A stretch of DNA of 64,000 nt from Haematobia irritans (Eukaryota; Arthropoda; Insecta; Diptera; Muscidae), in assembly GCF_050003625.1 (NCBI RefSeq), contig NC_134397.1:151982691-152046690 (forward strand). Direction: 5' to 3'. Within the stretch, counting starts at the first letter, position 1. Each line of letters opens with the position of its first letter. Positions 1-12,092 of the stretch are shown in pieces. The notes under the pieces were generated by a model. The model did not search any database, was not told the DNA's origin, and was given only the letters and a program-made list of their open reading frames with translations. The translations under genes and the position numbers were made by a program.

Positions 1-71
1 CTCGATGGGGGATTCTGGGATGGGCTTTAAAAGAAATGTTTGTGGAACAACTTCAAAATTTTTTTGCTGGG
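1..71 (-). mobile_element. Family G terminal fragment
   Basis: Read on the minus strand from position 70, the sequence starts CCCAGCAAAAAAATTT and continues with GAAGTTGTTCC and TTTAAAAG, the same order of words as the fragments at 1829 and 41402. It is one end of a family G inverted-repeat element whose other end lies outside the window. Confidence 0.6.
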
Positions 72-840
72 TTGTGAAATATATTAGTTAAAACTTTCTA
101 AAATATATCTACATTTTCTTTCTTACTATTTTTTGGGGTGTTTAATCATAATCACTAATAAATTTCCAACTTGGTGCTCAAAAATCATTCATTTTAAATT
201 ACACTAATAGATATTGTAAGCTCCCTATGAAACCACTCACCCCCTTATAAATTTAAACCAAGGGAAAATATAATCTACGATGAAAGATTTTCAAGTTATA
301 TCTCTTGAACAAAGTTACTTTTAAAATACCACTTAAATTGCAATCATTAAACTTACGCGCACACACATGCAAAAACTGAATGTAGCTGATACTAGCACCA
401 TATTTACTATAGATTTATATACTATAAAAGCAGCGAAAGGTTACCAGACAAATTTCAATTTCATAGATTGGTAGTATCCGGGATCATATTCACTAGAGTC
501 AACAACAAGTTTATAAGTTAATACAAACTTTATATGAAATAGACTCAATTAAACAAGAATCTGTAAAAAAAGAAGATGGGTTTTATTTAAGACTCCTATA
601 AAGAGTTTTATTTTCTGAAGAAAAAAAATAAAACTCCTAAAAAGAGTTTTATTTAAGACGGATAAATAAAACTCTCGTTTTAAAAGTTTCATCCGATATT
701 TTATTTTTATGTTGAGCGTTGTCTTATTGTCACCATAGAATCTAAAAAAGTGTTCCGTATATGACAGTATATGCCTCCGCTGACTCTGATACGAAGAGTG
801 TTTGAGTTAAAATTTTCTGGATAACTGTTTTTTACGGTCC
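72..840. other. AT-rich stretch, no gene seen
   Basis: No open frame with recognisable protein and no family seen elsewhere in the window. Around 580-680 there is a small cluster of GAGTTTTATTT and AAATAAAACTC words in both orientations, which can pair with each other; it may be the core of a decayed foldback element. Nothing else stands out. Confidence 0.5.
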
Positions 841-1826
841 CTGTTTTTCAGTCCATCTAGCGATGTCCGTCCGTCCATATTTTGAAGTCACGTTACCCTC
901 CGAACGAAACAAGACCTCGAACTTTGTACAAGTAGTTGTTATAACAAATTGGTCATATCCAACAACTTTTAGGTGTAGTAAATAAATTTCAGCCGATCCT
1001 GTTGACATTTGATGATAGTATAAGCCTAACGAGATGTTAGTATAAGCTTCCTAATAAACATGCAAGAATTTGTCCTTATCGGTCCATAATTATATAGCCC
1101 CCACATAAGCCGATCCCCAGATGTGACCACCGGAGCCTCTGGTATGATTAAATTGCATCCGATCTGGTTAAATATGGGTACGGCATATTAGTTTACGCCT
1201 TTTAACACCCATGCGAGTATTGGTTTATATGGACTCATATAGACTTCATATATAGTCTGGTTCTATATGGCCTTCATATAAACCGTTCCCAAGAAGCCTC
1301 TTAGAAGAGTAAATTTCATCCATCCTAAAAAAGAATCAATCAAACATTTTTCGATATCGGTCCATAATTATATGTAGCCGGGAGCCATCGTGGTGCAATG
1401 GTTAGCATGCCCGCCATGCATACACAAGGTCGTGGGTTTCGACCGAACACCAAAAAGTTTTTCAGCGGTGGATTATACCACCTCAGTAATGCTGGTGACA
1501 TTTCTGAGGGTTTCAAAACTTCTCTAAGTGGTTTCACTGCAAGGTGGAACGCGGCTATAAAAAGGAGATCCCTCGTCATTGAGCTTAACATGGAATCGGG
1601 CAGCACTCAGTGATAAGAGAGAAGTTCACCAATGTGGTATCACAATGGACTGAATTAGTCTAAGTGAGCCGGATACATCGGGCTACCACCTAACCTAACC
1701 TAACCTTATATATAGCCACGATATAAACCGATCCCCCAGATATAATTTCTGAAGCCTCATGGAAAAACAGATTTCATCAGATCCGGTTGAAATTTGGGCA
1801 TCTAATTACCACACGGGAATTGGTTC
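841..1826 (-). mobile_element. Decayed type 1 element hosting a SINE
   Basis: The GTCCGTCCGTCC tract near 866-877 and the following right-end sequence (GAACGAAACAAG, ACAAGTAGTTGTT) are the type 1 right end read on minus, followed by several diverged 153-bp modules (ATATAGCCCCCATATAA-type anchors near 1090 and 1250). A SINE splits it at 1380-1705 and modules resume at 1706. The hairpin and the far end are lost, so this is an old copy. Confidence 0.75.
1380..1705 (+). mobile_element. tRNA-derived SINE, copy 1
   Basis: Full-length SINE starting GGGAGCC with a tRNA-like head (A-box TGGTGCAATGG) and ending in a CCTAA-rich tail. It is flanked by a near-perfect 12-bp target duplication (1368-1379 and 1706-1717, one mismatch) lying in a type 1 module, so insertion was into the repeat. 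The B-box region is shortened compared with the copy at 14143, which should impair Pol III transcription. The 3' part matches the tail of the LINE at 22244-23405. Confidence 0.9.
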
Positions 1827-1828
1827 AT

Positions 1829-1960
1829 AAACCCAGCAAAAAAATTTGGAAGTTCTTCCAAAGGCACAACTTTAAAAGCACTTCCAGAAGATGCACTCCC
1901 AATGATGTTCTTTTTTTTTAACTACCCAGGAAGTTATTTTAATTCAATTTTTTATAACTT
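1829..1960 (+). mobile_element. Family G fragment
   Basis: Starts CCCAGCAAAAAAATTTGG and continues GAAGTTCTTCC, as at 41402. A second CCCAGG-like word lies near 1925. The far inverted repeat is not seen before the type 1 element that begins at 1971, so the copy is truncated or was interrupted. Confidence 0.55.
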
Positions 1961-1970
1961 GGTTTTTTTC

Positions 1971-4900
1971 ATACCCTCCACCATAAGATGGGGGTATATT
2001 AACTTTGTCATTCCGTTTTTAACACATCGAAATATTGCTCTAAGACCATATATATTCTGGGTCGTGGTGAAATTCTGAGTCGATCTGAGCATGTCCGTCC
2101 GTCCGTCTGTTGAAATCACGCTAACTTCCGAACGAAACAAGCTATCGACTTGAAACTTGGCACAAGTAGTTGTTATTGATGTAGGTCGGATGGTATTGCA
2201 AATGGGCCATATCGGTCCACTTTTACGTATAGCCCCCATATAAACGGTCCCCCAAATTTGGCTTGCAGACCCTCTAAGAGAAGCAAGTTTCATCCGATCC
2301 GGCTGAAATTTGGTACATGGTGTTAGTATATGGTCTCTAACAACCATGCAAAAATTGGTCCACATCGGTCCATAATTATATATAGCCCCCATATAAACCG
2401 ATCCCCCGATTTGGCTTTCAGAGCCTCTAAGAGAAGCAAATTTCATCCGATCCGGCATGGTGTTAGTATATGGTCTCTAACAACCATGCAAAAATTGGTC
2501 CTCATCGGTCCATAATTATATATAGCCCCCATATAAACCGATCCCCAGATTTGGTTTGCGGAGCCTCTAAGAGAATAAAATTTCATCCGATCCGGCTGAA
2601 ATTAGGTACATGATGTTAGTATATGGTCTCTAACAACTATGCAAAAATTGGTCTACATCGGTCAATAATTATATATAGCCCCCATACAAACCGATCCCCC
2701 GATTTGGCTTGCGGAGCCTTTAAGAGAAGCAAATTTCATCCGATCCGGCTGAAATTTGGTACATGGTGTTAGTATATGGTCTCTAACAACCATAAAAAAA
2801 ATGGTCCACATCGGTCCATAATTATATATAGCCCCCATATAAACCGATCCCCCGATTTGGCTTTCGTAGCCTCTAAGAGAAGCAAATTTCATCCGATCCA
2901 GCTGAAATTTGGTACCTTGTGTTAGTATATGTTCTCTAATTACCATGAAAAAATTGGTCCACATCGGTGCATAATTATATATAGCTCCATATAAACCGAT
3001 TCCCAGATTTGGCTTGCGGAGCCTCTAAGAGAAGTAAGTTTCATCCGATCCGGCTGAAATTTGGTACATGATGTTAGTATATGGTCTCTAACAACTATGC
3101 AAAAATTGGTCTACATCGGTCAATAATTATATATAGCCCCCATATAAACCGATCCCCCGATTTGGCTTGCGGAGCCTCTAAGAGAAGAAAATTTCATCCG
3201 ATCCGGCTGAAATTTGGTACATGATGTTAGTATATGGTCTTTAACAACCATACAAAAATTGGTCCATATCGGTCCATAATTATATATAGCCCCCATATAA
3301 ATCGATCTCCAGATTTGGTTTGTGGAGCCTCTAAGAGAAGCAAATTTCATCCTATCCGGCTGAAATTTGGTACATGGTGTTAGTATATGTTCTCTTATGA
3401 CCATGAAAAAATTGGTCCACATCGGTGCATAATTATATATAGCTCCATATAAACCGATCCCCAGATTTGGCTTGCGGAGCCTCTAAGAGAAGTAAGTTTC
3501 ATCCGATCCGGCTGAAATTTGGTAAATGATGTTAGTATATGGTCTCTAACAACTATGCAAAAATTGGTCTACATCGGTCAATAATTATATATAGCCCCCA
3601 TATAAACCGATCCCCCGATTTGGCTTGCGGAGCCTCTAAGAGAAGAAAATTTCGTCCGATCCGGCTGAAATTTGGTACATGATGTTAGTATATGGTCTTT
3701 AACAATCATACGAAAATTGGTCCATATCGGTCCAGAATTATATATAGCCCCCATATAAATCGATCTCCAGATTTGGTTTGTGGAGCCTCTAAGAGAAGCA
3801 AATTTCATCCTATCCGGCTGAAATTTGGTACATGGTGTTAGTATATGTTCTCTAATGACCATGAAAAAATTGGTCCACATCGGTGCATAATTATATATAG
3901 CTCCATATAAACCGATCCCCAGATTTGGCTTGCGGAGCCTCTAAGAGAAGTAAGTTTCATCCGATCCGGCTGAAATTTGGTACATGATGTTAGTATATGG
4001 TCTCTAACAACTATGCAAAAATTGGTCTACATCGGTCAATAATTATATATAGCCCCCATATAAACCGATCCCCCGATTTGGCTTGCGGAGCCTCTAAGAG
4101 AAGAAAATTTCATCCGATCCGGCTGAAATTTGGTACATGATGTTAGTATATGGTCTTTAACAACCATACTAAAATTGGTCTATATCGGTCCATAATTATA
4201 TATAGCCCCCATATAAACCGATCCCCAGATTTGGTTTGTGGAGCCTCTAAGAGAAGCAAATTTCATCCTATCCGGCTGAAATTTGGTACATGGTGTTAGT
4301 ATATGGTATCTAATGACCATGCAAAAATTGGTCGCAATCGGTCCATAATTATGTATAGCCCCATATAAACCGATCCTTAGATTTGACCTCCGGAGCCCCT
4401 TGGAAGAGCAAAATTCATCGGATTCGGTTGAAATTTGCTACGTGATGTTAGTATATGGTATCCAACTACCATGCATGAATAGGTTCATATCAGTCCATAA
4501 TTATATATAGCCCCCATATAAACCGATCCCCAGATTTGACCTCCGGTGCATTGTGGAGAAGCAAAATTCATGCGATCTGGTTGAAATTTGGTACCTGGTG
4601 GTAGTATATGATATTTAACAACCATGCCAAAATTGGTCCATATAAGTCCATAATCATATATAGCCCCCATATAAACCGATCCCGAGATTTGGTTTTGGAG
4701 CCCCTTGGAGGAGTAAATTTCCTCCGAGTCAGTTGAAATTTGGTACATTGTGGTAGTATATGGCCGTTAACAACCATGCCTAACTAGGTCCATATCGGTC
4801 TATAGTTATATATAGCCCTCAGCCCCCATATAAGCGACCCCCATATTTCCATTCTAGCTCCCTACGTACCGTGCAAAAGTCCATATCGATTCGTTATTAT

Positions 4901-5092
4901 TTGTAGACTTACATACCTTTTTGTCTAATATATACCACGTGTGGACTAACTCACAATTTAGAAAACGATTTAAGATACCACAACCCAAGTAATTCGATTG
5001 TGTATAACAGTCTTTCGTAGAAGTTTCTACGCAATCCATGGTGGAGAGTACATAAGATTCGGCCTGGCCGAACTTACGGCCGTTTATACTTG
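1971..5092 (-). mobile_element. Type 1 element, long complete copy
   Basis: From left: the hairpin end (ATACCCTCCACCATAAGATGGGGG), a TA tract, core and GTCCGTCC tract (about 2050-2105), then about 18 modules of 150-153 bp (2226-4860), then the other end with the TTCGGCCTGGCCGAA-class palindrome (GGCCTGGCC near 5061) and TATACTTG at 5084-5092. Both ends carry the same inverted word, TACCCTCCACCAT on the left and ATGGTGGAGAGTA on the right. Several modules are open in one frame because 153 is a multiple of three, but stops and lack of any protein similarity argue against coding. No autonomous partner is visible. Confidence 0.85.
2611..4440. repeat. 458-bp higher-order repeat of type 1 modules
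   Basis: Three successive modules form a larger unit repeated with an exact 458-bp shift: the word TGATGTTAGTATATGG starts at 2611, 3069, 3527 and 3985. Unit members share private variants (for example ACTATGCAAAAATTGGTCTA, and a shortened GCTCCATATAA anchor), showing recent block amplification inside an older monomer array. Confidence 0.85.
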
Positions 5093-6920
5093 TTCATACT
5101 TCCTTCCACTTCCGGTTCCAAAATGAACATTTTCATTACTTTTTTGGCTGGGAAGTGGGAATCCTCTACGTCACTAAAGTCAATTTAACTCTATTTTAAT
5201 TCATGGAATTATAATGTTTTGAAAAAGTTTCCTTGACTGTTGGCGTACGTTACTTTAATTAACGAAAAAGTAGCAAAAAATTATACACAAATGAAGCATA
5301 AAGATGTTTCAATTGCTTTCTTTTAGGCGATATCCGAATTTTGGTGAATTCTTTAATTTTCTATAAGCTCTTTTATATAAAATTTCCTCGCCACAAATTT
5401 AACTTCAATGTTAAAGTCCAACCAACAAAGACACCTGGCCACCTTAAAAAGCGCTACAAGCTAAAGTAAAATAAAAGTAACCACAATCCACGTGAGCTAA
5501 TATGCACATGTGTGCATATGTATATAAGAGAGAGAGAGAAACTTTGCTTATATGAAGTATTGTAAAAGACTCATCATACATCTACTAAAGCTACTGCTAC
5601 ATAGCCACACTATATAGCTACAATCACTTCATACTCATCTTACAACAAATTTACGACATAGATCTGTGTAACCATGGCACAAGTAGCATCTACTTATCTA
5701 AGATCCCGCCTTGCACTACCATATAGGAGGAATATGTATGAATTTATGTGGTTACAACTACAAGGGGGTAATGCCAGCAATAATGTTTACATAAATTCTA
5801 GAACAACTTAACAAGTTATTACCGTTAAATCGTACAAAATCTTTCATAGACAGATTGGCGAACAAGATGGAGAGATGTGAACAAGGTAGACAGCATATCA
5901 TAATAGAGTCCTATATGTGCATAAACCCATACACATACAATTAAATTGTGGCTAAGTTAAGGTTTTCTCTAACCAATTTCTAATGAAATTACTTTTGTTG
6001 CGGTAGATAGAACAGACTGTTAGACTTCTATGATTTGTACTATATATATGTTAGATATATAAGGTAATTAATGTTAAATAATACGGACGTCAGGTTATAT
6101 TAGCGTACTCTAAATTGTGGTCAGATCGGTGATAAACATATAAGACAGCTATTTCTAAATCTAAATTGAGCTTTTTTAAAATTACTGAAAAGGCGTGTAA
6201 TTAAATCAAGTGGAAAAATTAAATAAAAACACAATTAACTTTTGGTTTTTAAGAAATAAATTAAAACTTGAATTTTTTGGCGGTGGTATTCGTAGCTTCG
6301 GGTATGTAAACCAGAGAGTAAGAGCCACTTTCGTTCAATTAAATGTCATTTAAATTTTTTCATCCATTGTTATAAACAGTGTTGTATTTTAAGGTTGTCA
6401 ACCTGAACAATTACTTTTGAGCTAAAGTAAAAGAGTATGCCAAATTTGAAGATGATCATATTTAAATTGCAGACGGATAGACAGATACGCAGACGTCATT
6501 AAATTCACCCAGTGTTTAACTAAAGGATGTGTGTGAACATAAATACGTTTTTAAAACCCTAGGCAGAAACCAATAGCAATAGATGAAGGTAACAACTTTT
6601 TGGGGTTTTTTAAAAACTGATGTTTTAGAAAAACTACTGGAAATTGAAAGTTTAATTTTCGCAGTAACAATACCAAGAAATTAATTACATAACGGTTTAT
6701 TTATTTTACAAATATATAAGCCACAGCAAGGGATATGCGTTGGGACATTTGGCAATGGGAGGGGAATCATATTTCTGGAATGGGAAAACCTATGGGAAAG
6801 ACTTATGCAGGCAGTGTATAGTCCTAGGAACAAACAGTGACGCACATAAGTACTGGGACACCAAAAAAAATTGTTTAAAAACGACATGTTAAAAGTGATA
6901 TGATGCTATTTTAAATTAAA
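5093..6920. other. No gene seen; one family G fragment at 5097-5155
   Basis: The first 60 bases read on minus as a family G end (CCCAGCCAAAAAAGT, then AAAATGTTCATTTTGGAACCGGAAG), similar to 45263. The rest is AT-rich without a recognisable protein. A short GA run (about 5528-5541) follows a TATATAAG word, which resembles a TATA box but has no supporting gene. Around 6470-6500 there is a weak GACGGATAGACAGA tract like a decayed GTCY tract. Confidence 0.5.
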
Positions 6921-7081
6921 CAACTATATACAGTAGTAAGTTCGGCCAGGCCGAATCTGAAATACCTACCACCATGAATCAAATATAACAGTTTACTTTG
7001 AAAACTTTTCGTCGTATCGGGTTACTTTATAATATATAGAATTGCAGGTGATTTGGTGAAAGATATTCTCAAGCAGATCAG

Positions 7082-8104
7082 ACCTATAGACCGATATGGA
7101 CCTCGTTAGGCATGGTTGTTAACGGCCATATAGTAGCACAATGTACCAAATTTCAACTGACTCGGATGAAATTTTCTCCTCCAAGAGGCTCCAAACCAAA
7201 TCTCGGGATCGGTTTATATGGGGGCTATATATGATTATGGACTGATATGGACCACTTTTGGCATGGCTATTAAATATCATATACTACCACCACGTACCAA
7301 ATTTCAACCAGATCGGATGAATTTTGCTTCTCCAAAAGGCACCGAAGGTCAAATCTGGTTTATATGGGGCTATATCGGTTTATATGGGGCTATATATAAT
7401 TATGGACTGATATGAACCAATTCTTGCATGGTTGTTGGGTAACATATACTAATATTACGTATAAAATCTCAACCGAATCGGAAGAATTTTGTTCTTCCAA
7501 GGGGCTCCGGAGGTCTAATCTGGGGATCGGTTTATATGGGGGCTATATATAATTATGGACCGATGTGGACCAATTTTTTTATGGTTGTTAGAGACCATAT
7601 ACTAACACCATGTACCAAATTTCAGTCGGATCGGATGAAATTTGCTTCTCTTAGAGGCTCCGCAAGCCAAATCGGGGGATCGGTTTATATGGGGGCCATA
7701 TATAATTATGGACCGATGTGGACCAATTTTTGGATGGTTGTTAGAGACCATATACTAACACCATGTACCAAATTTCAGCCGGATCGGATTAAATTTGCTT
7801 CTCTTAGAGCAATCGCAAGCCAAATTTGGGGGTCCGTTTATATGAGGGCTATACGTAAAAGTGGGCCGATATGGCCCATTTGCAATACCATACGATCTAC
7901 ATCAATAACAACTACTTGTGCCAAGTTTCAAGTCGATAGCTTGTTTCAACAGACGGACGGACGGACATGCTCAAATCGACTCAGAATTTCACCACGACCC
8001 AGAATATATATACTTTTTGGGGTCTTAGAGCAATATTTCGATGTGTTACAAACGGAATTACAAAGTTAATATACCACCATCCTATGGTGGAGGGTATAAT
8101 AAAT
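7082..8104 (+). mobile_element. Type 1 modules and right end inside a type 2 element
   Basis: Six to seven 153-bp modules followed by the type 1 right end (GACGGACGGACGGACATG, ATATATATAC, then CCTATGGTGGAGGGTATA). No type 1 left end is present: type 2 sequence passes directly into modules at about 7081. Either a truncated type 1 element inserted with loss of type 2 sequence, or the two recombined. Confidence 0.7.
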
Positions 8105-8184
8105 GTGTACCGCCATTATTTAAATGATAACGAGGAGTAAAATATGGAAATTTGACGGTCTATATGGGGGCTATACCAAAACAT

Positions 8185-9178
8185 CCCAGCAAAAACTAGG
8201 TAACCACATCTCATTACAATTGACATTACCAGGAGTAAAGCTGTCATTACACGTTGCATTACATTGCGGCGAGTTATAATGACTAACTTGTAATGACAAA
8301 AATAAATACTTCTCGGTAATTTTCGAATTGTTATTCTCAAATTTTTAGGCAGTTGTAGTTAACGAATTAATAAAATAGAATAAATGATGGTACCATTAGG
8401 TATAATTATTCACATAATCGAGCACTTACATAAAATATCAAAAAGAATATGTAATGTAACGGTAATTCTGAAAATTGTTCCGTTAAGCAATTTTTATCTC
8501 AAATATTTCATAATAATTGTGTTTAATGACATTGTCATATTATGTTTTAAATAAATGCTTTCTTATATGAATGAGGATTCACATTACACTTCCAAAATGC
8601 GCTTAAACTAAATTTCAAATGCCATTTGCCTTATAAAAAAGAGACTTAAAATCCACTTTTAGTAGATTTTGAACCTTATGTGAATTGGTTATTGGATATA
8701 TTATAACGTAATTCACGAATCCAATTCCTTTAAACAACCTACATTTATTTCTATTTTAAGTGTGAAATTAATTTGCATCTTATTTAGATTATTTATTAGA
8801 TTTTTTGTTTATTTATACAATATTCGTTTCTATTCAAGTAGTTCTTCTATTACAGCATCACTCGCCATATTTTGATTCATTGTAATCGGCGATAGAAATC
8901 AATATTTTCGAGATTTGGTTGCCTGAGACAATAAGTGGCTATTTTGCAAGGTTTGGTGTATCTACGAATAAGTCATTACATATTAGGTGATTATATGCTT
9001 TAAATGCACTACTTATTTTATGACCGAAATTATGCCTGGGGAGAAGTACTTTCCTTCTAGGACATGCGTATGTAAATGTAATCCGAAGCGATGCCAATTA
9101 ATAAGTGGTTATTAATTTTTAAATAGGCTTACCTACAAGATTACCGGGTAATGAGAGTTTTTGCTGGGATGGACCTAT
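8185..9178. mobile_element. Family G inverted-repeat element, 994 bp
   Basis: Left end CCCAGCAAAAACT at 8185 and right end AGTTTTTGCTGGG ending at 9178 are inverted copies; subterminal ATTACCNGGTAAT-like words also recur. The flanking type 2 sequence is continuous across it (CCAAAACAT before, ATGGACC after), giving a 2-bp AT direct repeat instead of the TA seen for the copy at 25600. No open frame of note lies inside, so it is non-autonomous. Confidence 0.8.
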
Positions 9179-9551
9179 AGGCACTATTTTTGGCACACTT
9201 CTTTATGGTCCTAAAATATCTCTAAGTTTCCAATTTCAGGCAAATTGGATAAAAACAACGGGTTTTATAAGCCCAAGACCCCAAATCGGGAGTTCGGTGT
9301 ATATGGGGATTATATCAAAACTTGGACCTATATAGCCCATCTTCGAATTTGACCTGCCGGCAAACAAAACACGAATCTGTGCCAAATTTCAGAAGGATTG
9401 CGCCATTACTGCAGGCTGTAGCGTGATTACAACAAACAGACGGACATGCTTATATACTTATATAGTCGGAAATCGATATTTCGATGTGTTGCAAACGGAA
9501 TGACAAAACTTATTATACCCCCATCACCATTCTATGGTGGTGGGTATAAAA

Positions 9552-9740
9552 ATATTTTAATTTTGATTGGAACTGCATTAAGAATCTAGGTCATTTATTA
9601 TTTTAGAAAACCTTTTGTTCATTCAATATTTAAATTACAAAAAATTACAAAAGGCACATTTTTTGAGGAAAAAAACTATTGGCACAGGTATTTCTAAATT
9701 AGTTGTTTGGTACATTTAGTACTTCTAAGGCATTCCTTTT
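9552..9740. other. Short unique AT-rich spacer
   Basis: No recognisable element or coding sequence between the type 2 right end and the next type 1 copy. Confidence 0.5.
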
Positions 9741-9772
9741 TATACCCTCCATCATAGGATGGGGGTATATTA

Positions 9773-10115
9773 GGTTAGGTTAGGTGGCAGCCCGATGTAT
9801 CAGGCTCACTTAGACTATTCAGTCCATTGTGATACCACATTGGTGAACTTCTCTCTTATCACTGAGTGCTGCCCGATTCCATGTTAAGCTCAATGACAAG
9901 GGACCTCCTTTTTATAGCCGAGTCCGAACGGCGTTCCACATTGCAGTGAAACCACTTAGAGAAGCTTTGAAAACCCTCAGAAATGTCACCTGCATTACTG
10001 AGGTGGGATAATCCACCGCTGAAAAACTTTTTGGTGTTCGGTCGAAGCAGGAATCGAACCCACGACCTTGTGTATGCAAGGCGGGCATGCTAACCATTGC
10101 ACCACGGTGGCTCCC
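9773..10115 (-). mobile_element. tRNA-derived SINE, copy 2
   Basis: Full-length SINE on minus: GGGAGCC start at 10115, A-box TGGTGCAATGG, B-box GGTTCGATTCC, and a CCTAACC tail at 9773. A perfect 10-bp target duplication GGGTATATTA flanks it (9763-9772 and 10116-10125), placing the insertion inside the hairpin end of a type 1 element. A- and B-boxes are intact, so Pol III transcription would be possible in principle. Confidence 0.93.
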
Positions 10116-11221
10116 GGGTATATTAACTTTGTCATTCCGTTTGTAACACATCGAAATATTGCTCTAAGACCCCATAAAGTATATATATTCTGGGTCGTGG
10201 TGAAATTCTGAGTCGATCTAAGCATGTCCGTCCGTCCGTCCGTCCGTCTGTTGAAATCACGCTAACTTCCGAACGAAACAAGCTATCGACTTGAAACTTG
10301 GCACAAGTAGTTGTTCCCCCAGATTTGGCTTGCGGAGCCTAAAAGAGAAGCAAATTTCATCCGATGCGGCTGAAATTTGGTACATGATGTTGGTATATGG
10401 TCTCTAACAATCATGCAAAAATTGGTCCATATCGGTCCTTAATTATATATAGCCCCCATATAAACCGATCCCCACATTTGGCTTGAGGAGCCTCTAAGAG
10501 AAGCAAATTTCATCCGATCCGGCTGAAATTCGGTACATGATGTTGGTATATGGTTTCTAACAGTCATGCAAAAATTGGTCAATATCGGTCCATAATTATA
10601 TATAGCCCCCATATAAACCGATCCCCAGATTTGGCTTGTGGAACCTCTAAGAGAAGCAAATTTCATCCGATCCGGCTGAAATTTGGTACATGGTGTTGGT
10701 ATATGGTCTCTAACAACCGTGCAAAAATTGGTCCACATCGGTCCATAATTATATATAGCGCCCATATAAACCGATCCCCAGATTTGGGTTGCGGAGCCTC
10801 AAAGTGAAGCAAATTTCATCCGATCTGCCTGAAATTTGGTACATGATATTGGTATATGGTCTCTAACAACCATGCAAAAATTGGTCCACATCGGTTCATA
10901 ATTATATATAGCCCCCATATAAATCGATCCCCAGATTTGGCTTGCGAAGTCTCCAAGAGAAGCAAATTTCATCCAATCCGGTTGTAATTTGGAACATGGT
11001 GTTAGTATATGATCTTTAACAAGCATGCCAGAATTGGTCCATATCGGTCCATAATTATATATAGCCCCCATATAAAACGTTCTCCAGATTTGACCTCCGG
11101 AGCCTCTTGGAGGAGCAAAAATCCGGGTCAAATTAGGAACGTGGTGTTAGTATATGGTCGCTAACAACCATACCAAAATTGGTCCAATCACACAAAAATT
11201 GGTCCATATCGGTTCATAATC

Positions 11222-11612
11222 ATGGTTGCCACTAGAGCCAAAAATAGTCTACCAAAATTTTATTTCTATAGAAAATTTTGCCAAAATTTTATTTCTATAG
11301 AAAATTTTGTCAAAATTTTATTTCTAGAGAAAATTTTGTTAAAATCTTATTCGGTTTATAATAAAATTTTCATCATTGTCAAAATTTTATTTCTATAGAA
11401 AATTTTGTTCAAATTTTTATTTATATAGAAAGTTTTGTAAAAATTTTATGTCTGTAGAAATTTTTGTCAAAATTTTCTTTCTATAGAAAATTTTGTCAAA
11501 ATTTTTATTTATATAGAAAGTTTTGTAAAAATTTTATTTCTGTAGAAAAATTTGTTAAAATTTTATTTCTGTAGAAAATTTTGCCAAAATTTTATGTCTA
11601 CTTTGTCAAACT
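11222..11612. repeat. 29-bp palindromic array inside type 1
   Basis: About 12-13 diverged units of the AAAATTTT / TTTCTATAGAAA / GTC type, bounded by CATGGTTGCCAC and AGAGCCAAAAATAGTCTACC on the module side. The same boundary words flank the arrays ending at 25548 and 37383, and the one starting at about 50263. Confidence 0.85.
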
Positions 11613-11847
11613 GAATTATATACGTATTGGATCGATCTTTTTTGATTTAATATATACTACGTATGGACTTACATACAATTTAGAAAATGGTGTTAGGAGG
11701 TTTTAAGATACCTTGCCATCGGCAAGCGTTACCGCAACTTAAGTAATTCGATTGTGGATGGCAGTGTTTAGAAGAAGTTTCTACGCAATCCATGATGGAG
11801 GGTACATAAGCTTCGGCCTGGCCGAACTTACGGCCGTATATACTTGT

Positions 11848-11931
11848 TGTTTGATAACAACATCAAGCAGTCTAGGCAACGGAGTAGTTTTTGTTTTATT
11901 TGAACCTATATTCCCCATTCTTCCATTAACA
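11848..11931. other. Short spacer
   Basis: About 80 bases between a type 1 left end and a type 3 fragment; nothing recognised. Confidence 0.4.
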
Positions 11932-12090
11932 CTGTAACAAATTTCATCAAAATCGCTTAATAATAGTGGCCCTAATACTGCGAACAACAAATACATGGAC
12001 ACCAAGGGCTAAACCGACTCAAGAGGTGGTTCTGAGTCCATTGATATATATTTTATGGAGCTTAAAATCAATATTTCTGGTAGGCACATA
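11932..12090 (+). mobile_element. Type 3 right-end fragment
   Basis: CAAAATCGCTTAATAAT, GAACAACAAATACATGGACA, a GGTTCTGAGTC core and TTTTATGGAGCTTAAAATCAA match, inverted, the type 3 right end at 42930-43080. It is cut off before its hairpin, where type 1 modules begin. Confidence 0.7.
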
Positions 12091-12092
12091 AC

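Larger units (their letters stand above)
6921..9551 (+). mobile_element. Type 2 element, mosaic with two insertions
   Basis: The left end (TATATACAGTAGTAAG, TTCGGCCAGGCCGAA, then ATACCTACCACCAT) matches type 2 copies at 41524 and, inverted, at 16553. Type 2 body sequence resumes at about 8105, is broken by a family G element at 8185, and finishes with a GACGGACATG tract, TA tract and hairpin ending ATGGTGGTGGGTATA at 9551. The inverted word TACCACCAT / ATGGTGGT is shared by both ends. A type 1 block occupies 7082-8104. Confidence 0.75.
9741..11847 (-). mobile_element. Type 1 element with SINE and 29-bp array
   Basis: Right-end hairpin begins TATACCCTCC at 9741 and is split by a SINE at 9773. 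TA tract, core and GTCCGTCC tract follow to about 10250, then five to six modules (10313-11170), a 29-bp array (11222-11612) and the left end with GGCCTGGCCGAAC and TATACTTG at 11847. Sequence between ACAAGTAGTTGTT and the first module (at 10313) is deleted relative to other copies. Confidence 0.85.

Noticed and set aside
1379..1450. SINE heads as functional tRNA genes
   Set aside because: A- and B-boxes are present but the cloverleaf and CCA-side acceptor stem do not form, and each head is followed by the same 250-bp SINE body and tail.
1690..1705. CCTAA/TTAGG repeats at SINE ends as insect telomeric repeats
   Set aside because: They are two or three units long, always at the 3' end of SINE or LINE copies with target duplications, and Diptera lack TTAGG telomeres. 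They are retroelement tails.
2226..4860. Module arrays as a CRISPR array
   Set aside because: Units are contiguous 153-bp tandem repeats without spacers, in a eukaryotic transposon context.
5520..5700. TATATAAG with GA run and downstream ATGG as a gene promoter
   Set aside because: No open frame with protein features or splice structure follows, and no initiator at the right distance is seen.
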